A stretch of DNA of 5,616 nt from an uncultured Cetobacterium sp. (GTDB taxonomy: Bacteria > Fusobacteriota > Fusobacteriia > Fusobacteriales > Fusobacteriaceae), in the NCBI GenBank assembly GCA_934085975.1, contig CAKOHT010000027.1, forward strand, positions 1 to 5,616, in the 5' to 3' direction. The notes beneath the pieces were generated by a model. It made no database searches, had not been told where the DNA came from, and was given only the letters and a program-made list of their open reading frames with translations. The translations under genes and the position numbers were made by a program. Shown here piece by piece: positions 5,119-5,616 of the stretch. Numbering within the stretch: the first letter of the stretch is position 1; each line of letters opens with the position of its first letter.

Positions 5119-5145
5119 AAAAAAAAAAGGAGCCATTGACTCCTT
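5119..5145 (-). terminator. Rho-independent terminator of the cold-shock gene
   Basis: On the minus strand AAGGAGTC (5145-5138) pairs with GGCTCCTT (5134-5127), including one G-U pair, around an AAT loop. It is followed by T10 (5128-5119). It begins only 4 bases past the csp stop codon, so the cold-shock gene is a single-gene transcript. Confidence 0.92.
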
Positions 5146-5149
5146 AGAA

Positions 5150-5350
5150 TTACTTTGCTACTACAATATTTGTAGCTTGAGGTCCTTTTGCACCTTCAGT
5201 TACATCAAAAGTAACTTCTTCTCCCTCATTAAGAGTTTTGAATCCATCTTTTTGAATTTGAGAGAAATGTGCGAATACATCCTTTCCATCTTCACCAGTG
5301 ATAAATCCGAATCCTTTTTCTTGGTTGAACCATTTAACTGTACCTTTCAT
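5150..5350 (-). CDS. csp: Cold-shock protein, CspA/CspB family
   Basis: This complete 66-residue single-domain cold-shock protein has a five-stranded OB fold that binds single-stranded RNA and DNA and acts as an RNA chaperone, especially after temperature downshift. The expected elements are all visible: GTVKWFN at 3-9, RNP1 KGFGFIT at 12-18, RNP2 VFAHF at 25-29, and the C-terminal [16 protein letters not shown] lies 6 bases before the ATG. The gene has a consensus promoter, a leader of about 127 nt and its own terminator. The long leader fits post-transcriptional temperature control as in other csp genes, although not every family member is cold-induced. Confidence 0.97.
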   Translation of the reverse strand: MKGTVKWFNQEKGFGFITGEDGKDVFAHFSQIQKDGFKTLNEGEEVTFDVTEGAKGPQATNIVVAK

Positions 5351-5477
5351 TTGATACCTCCATAAAAATTTTTGATTTCATGTAATAAATCTCCATTTAA
5401 TCCAACTAATATAAGGTACCTATGCAAAGACCTTTAAATATTAAATACTAGAATCTCTTTCAATTTATACATCATTC
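5351..5477 (-). promoter_or_regulatory. Long 5' leader of the cold-shock gene
   Basis: The predicted start near 5477 gives an untranslated leader of about 127 nt with no convincing ORF. Leaders of this length are characteristic of csp mRNAs, where alternative folding adjusts stability and translation with temperature. No canonical cold-box sequence was identified by eye, so the regulatory role is inferred from length and gene identity. Confidence 0.55.
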
Positions 5478-5483
5478 AAACAC

Positions 5484-5512
5484 AGTATACACTATTTAAA
5501 TGTTCATGTCAA
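5484..5512 (-). promoter_or_regulatory. Promoter of the cold-shock gene
   Basis: On the minus strand an exact TTGACA (5512-5507), a 17-base spacer and TATACT (5489-5484, 5 of 6) form the best promoter in the window. It would start transcription near 5477. Confidence 0.88.
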
Positions 5513-5524
5513 ATATTTTCTCCT

Positions 5525-5541
5525 AATTGAGGTTCTCAATT
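5525..5541. repeat. Inverted repeat between tRNA-Asn and the csp promoter
   Basis: AATTGAG-GTT-CTCAATT is a perfect 7+3+7 inverted repeat, ending 13 bases upstream of the csp -35. On the minus strand it has no T-run after it, although T-rich sequence precedes it, so it is a poor terminator. It could help end tRNA-Asn transcripts or act as an operator near the promoter; neither can be shown. Confidence 0.45.
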
Positions 5542-5558
5542 TCCAAAAAATAAAAAAA

Positions 5559-5616
5559 TGGCGCTTCTTGCTGGGCTCGAACCAGCGACAACACGATTAA
5601 CAGTCGTGCGCTCTAC
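5559..5616 (-). tRNA. tRNA-Asn (anticodon GTT), 5' end beyond the right edge
   Basis: The minus strand shows the 3' part of a tRNA. The anticodon arm CACGA-CTGTTAA-TCGTG has anticodon GTT at plus 5601-5599. The variable loop is followed by T-arm GCTGG-TTCGAGC-CCAGC, then acceptor AAGAAGC, discriminator G and encoded CCA (5561-5559). About 18 bases of the acceptor and D-arm 5' side lie outside the window. A T7 run follows the CCA directly and may terminate transcription. Confidence 0.93.

Noticed and set aside
5177..5365. Plus-strand open frame of 62 codons over the cold-shock gene
   Set aside because: It is antisense to a fully convincing cold-shock protein and has no family resemblance or ribosome site.

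Overview
The window is AT-rich (roughly 70% by eye) and looks like chromosomal DNA of a low-GC anaerobe. The protein sequences, strong AGGAGG-type ribosome sites and signal peptides fit a Fusobacteriota member (Fusobacterium/Cetobacterium-like). That placement is inferred from sequence style, not from a search. Every recognised gene lies on the minus strand, so transcription runs right to left; a candidate small RNA is the only plus-strand gene proposed.

Layout in transcription order, right to left. A partial tRNA-Asn(GTT) enters at the right edge. It is followed by a cold-shock protein gene with its own consensus promoter, a leader of about 127 nt and a clear terminator. Next is a sodium:alanine/glycine symporter (AGCS family) with its own promoter. 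A complete tRNA-Arg(TCG) with a near-consensus promoter follows, ending at a 32-bp perfect palindrome that serves as terminator. Then comes an Mrr-type restriction endonuclease gene whose reading frame is broken near codon 29 at an A7 run. After that lies a guanine-type purine riboswitch with an intrinsic terminator. It controls a probable two-gene operon: an exported MTA/SAH-nucleosidase-like protein and an exported protein of unknown family. At the left edge, the first 21 codons of a type I restriction methyltransferase subunit (HsdM) run out of the window.

The points that most deserve attention are these. (1) The nucleosidase carries a signal peptide, sits under a guanine riboswitch and lacks about 25 residues, including the usual NTGxAG substrate loop. 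(2) The mrr frameshift lies on a correctly phased A-AAA-AAT heptamer, with a stem-loop 7 nt downstream and a Shine-Dalgarno-like GAGGA upstream; this is the layout of programmed -1 frameshifting. A -1 slip restores exactly 304 residues, the length of E. coli Mrr as I recall it. (3) The 425-base gene-free stretch at 64-488 holds a possible plus-strand small RNA of about 65-70 nt with promoter, two hairpins and terminator. (4) HsdM and Mrr together suggest a small restriction cluster beside a tRNA gene.

Functionally, the riboswitch operon looks like purine scavenging outside the cytoplasm. The restriction genes are DNA defence. The symporter, cold-shock protein and tRNAs are ordinary housekeeping functions.
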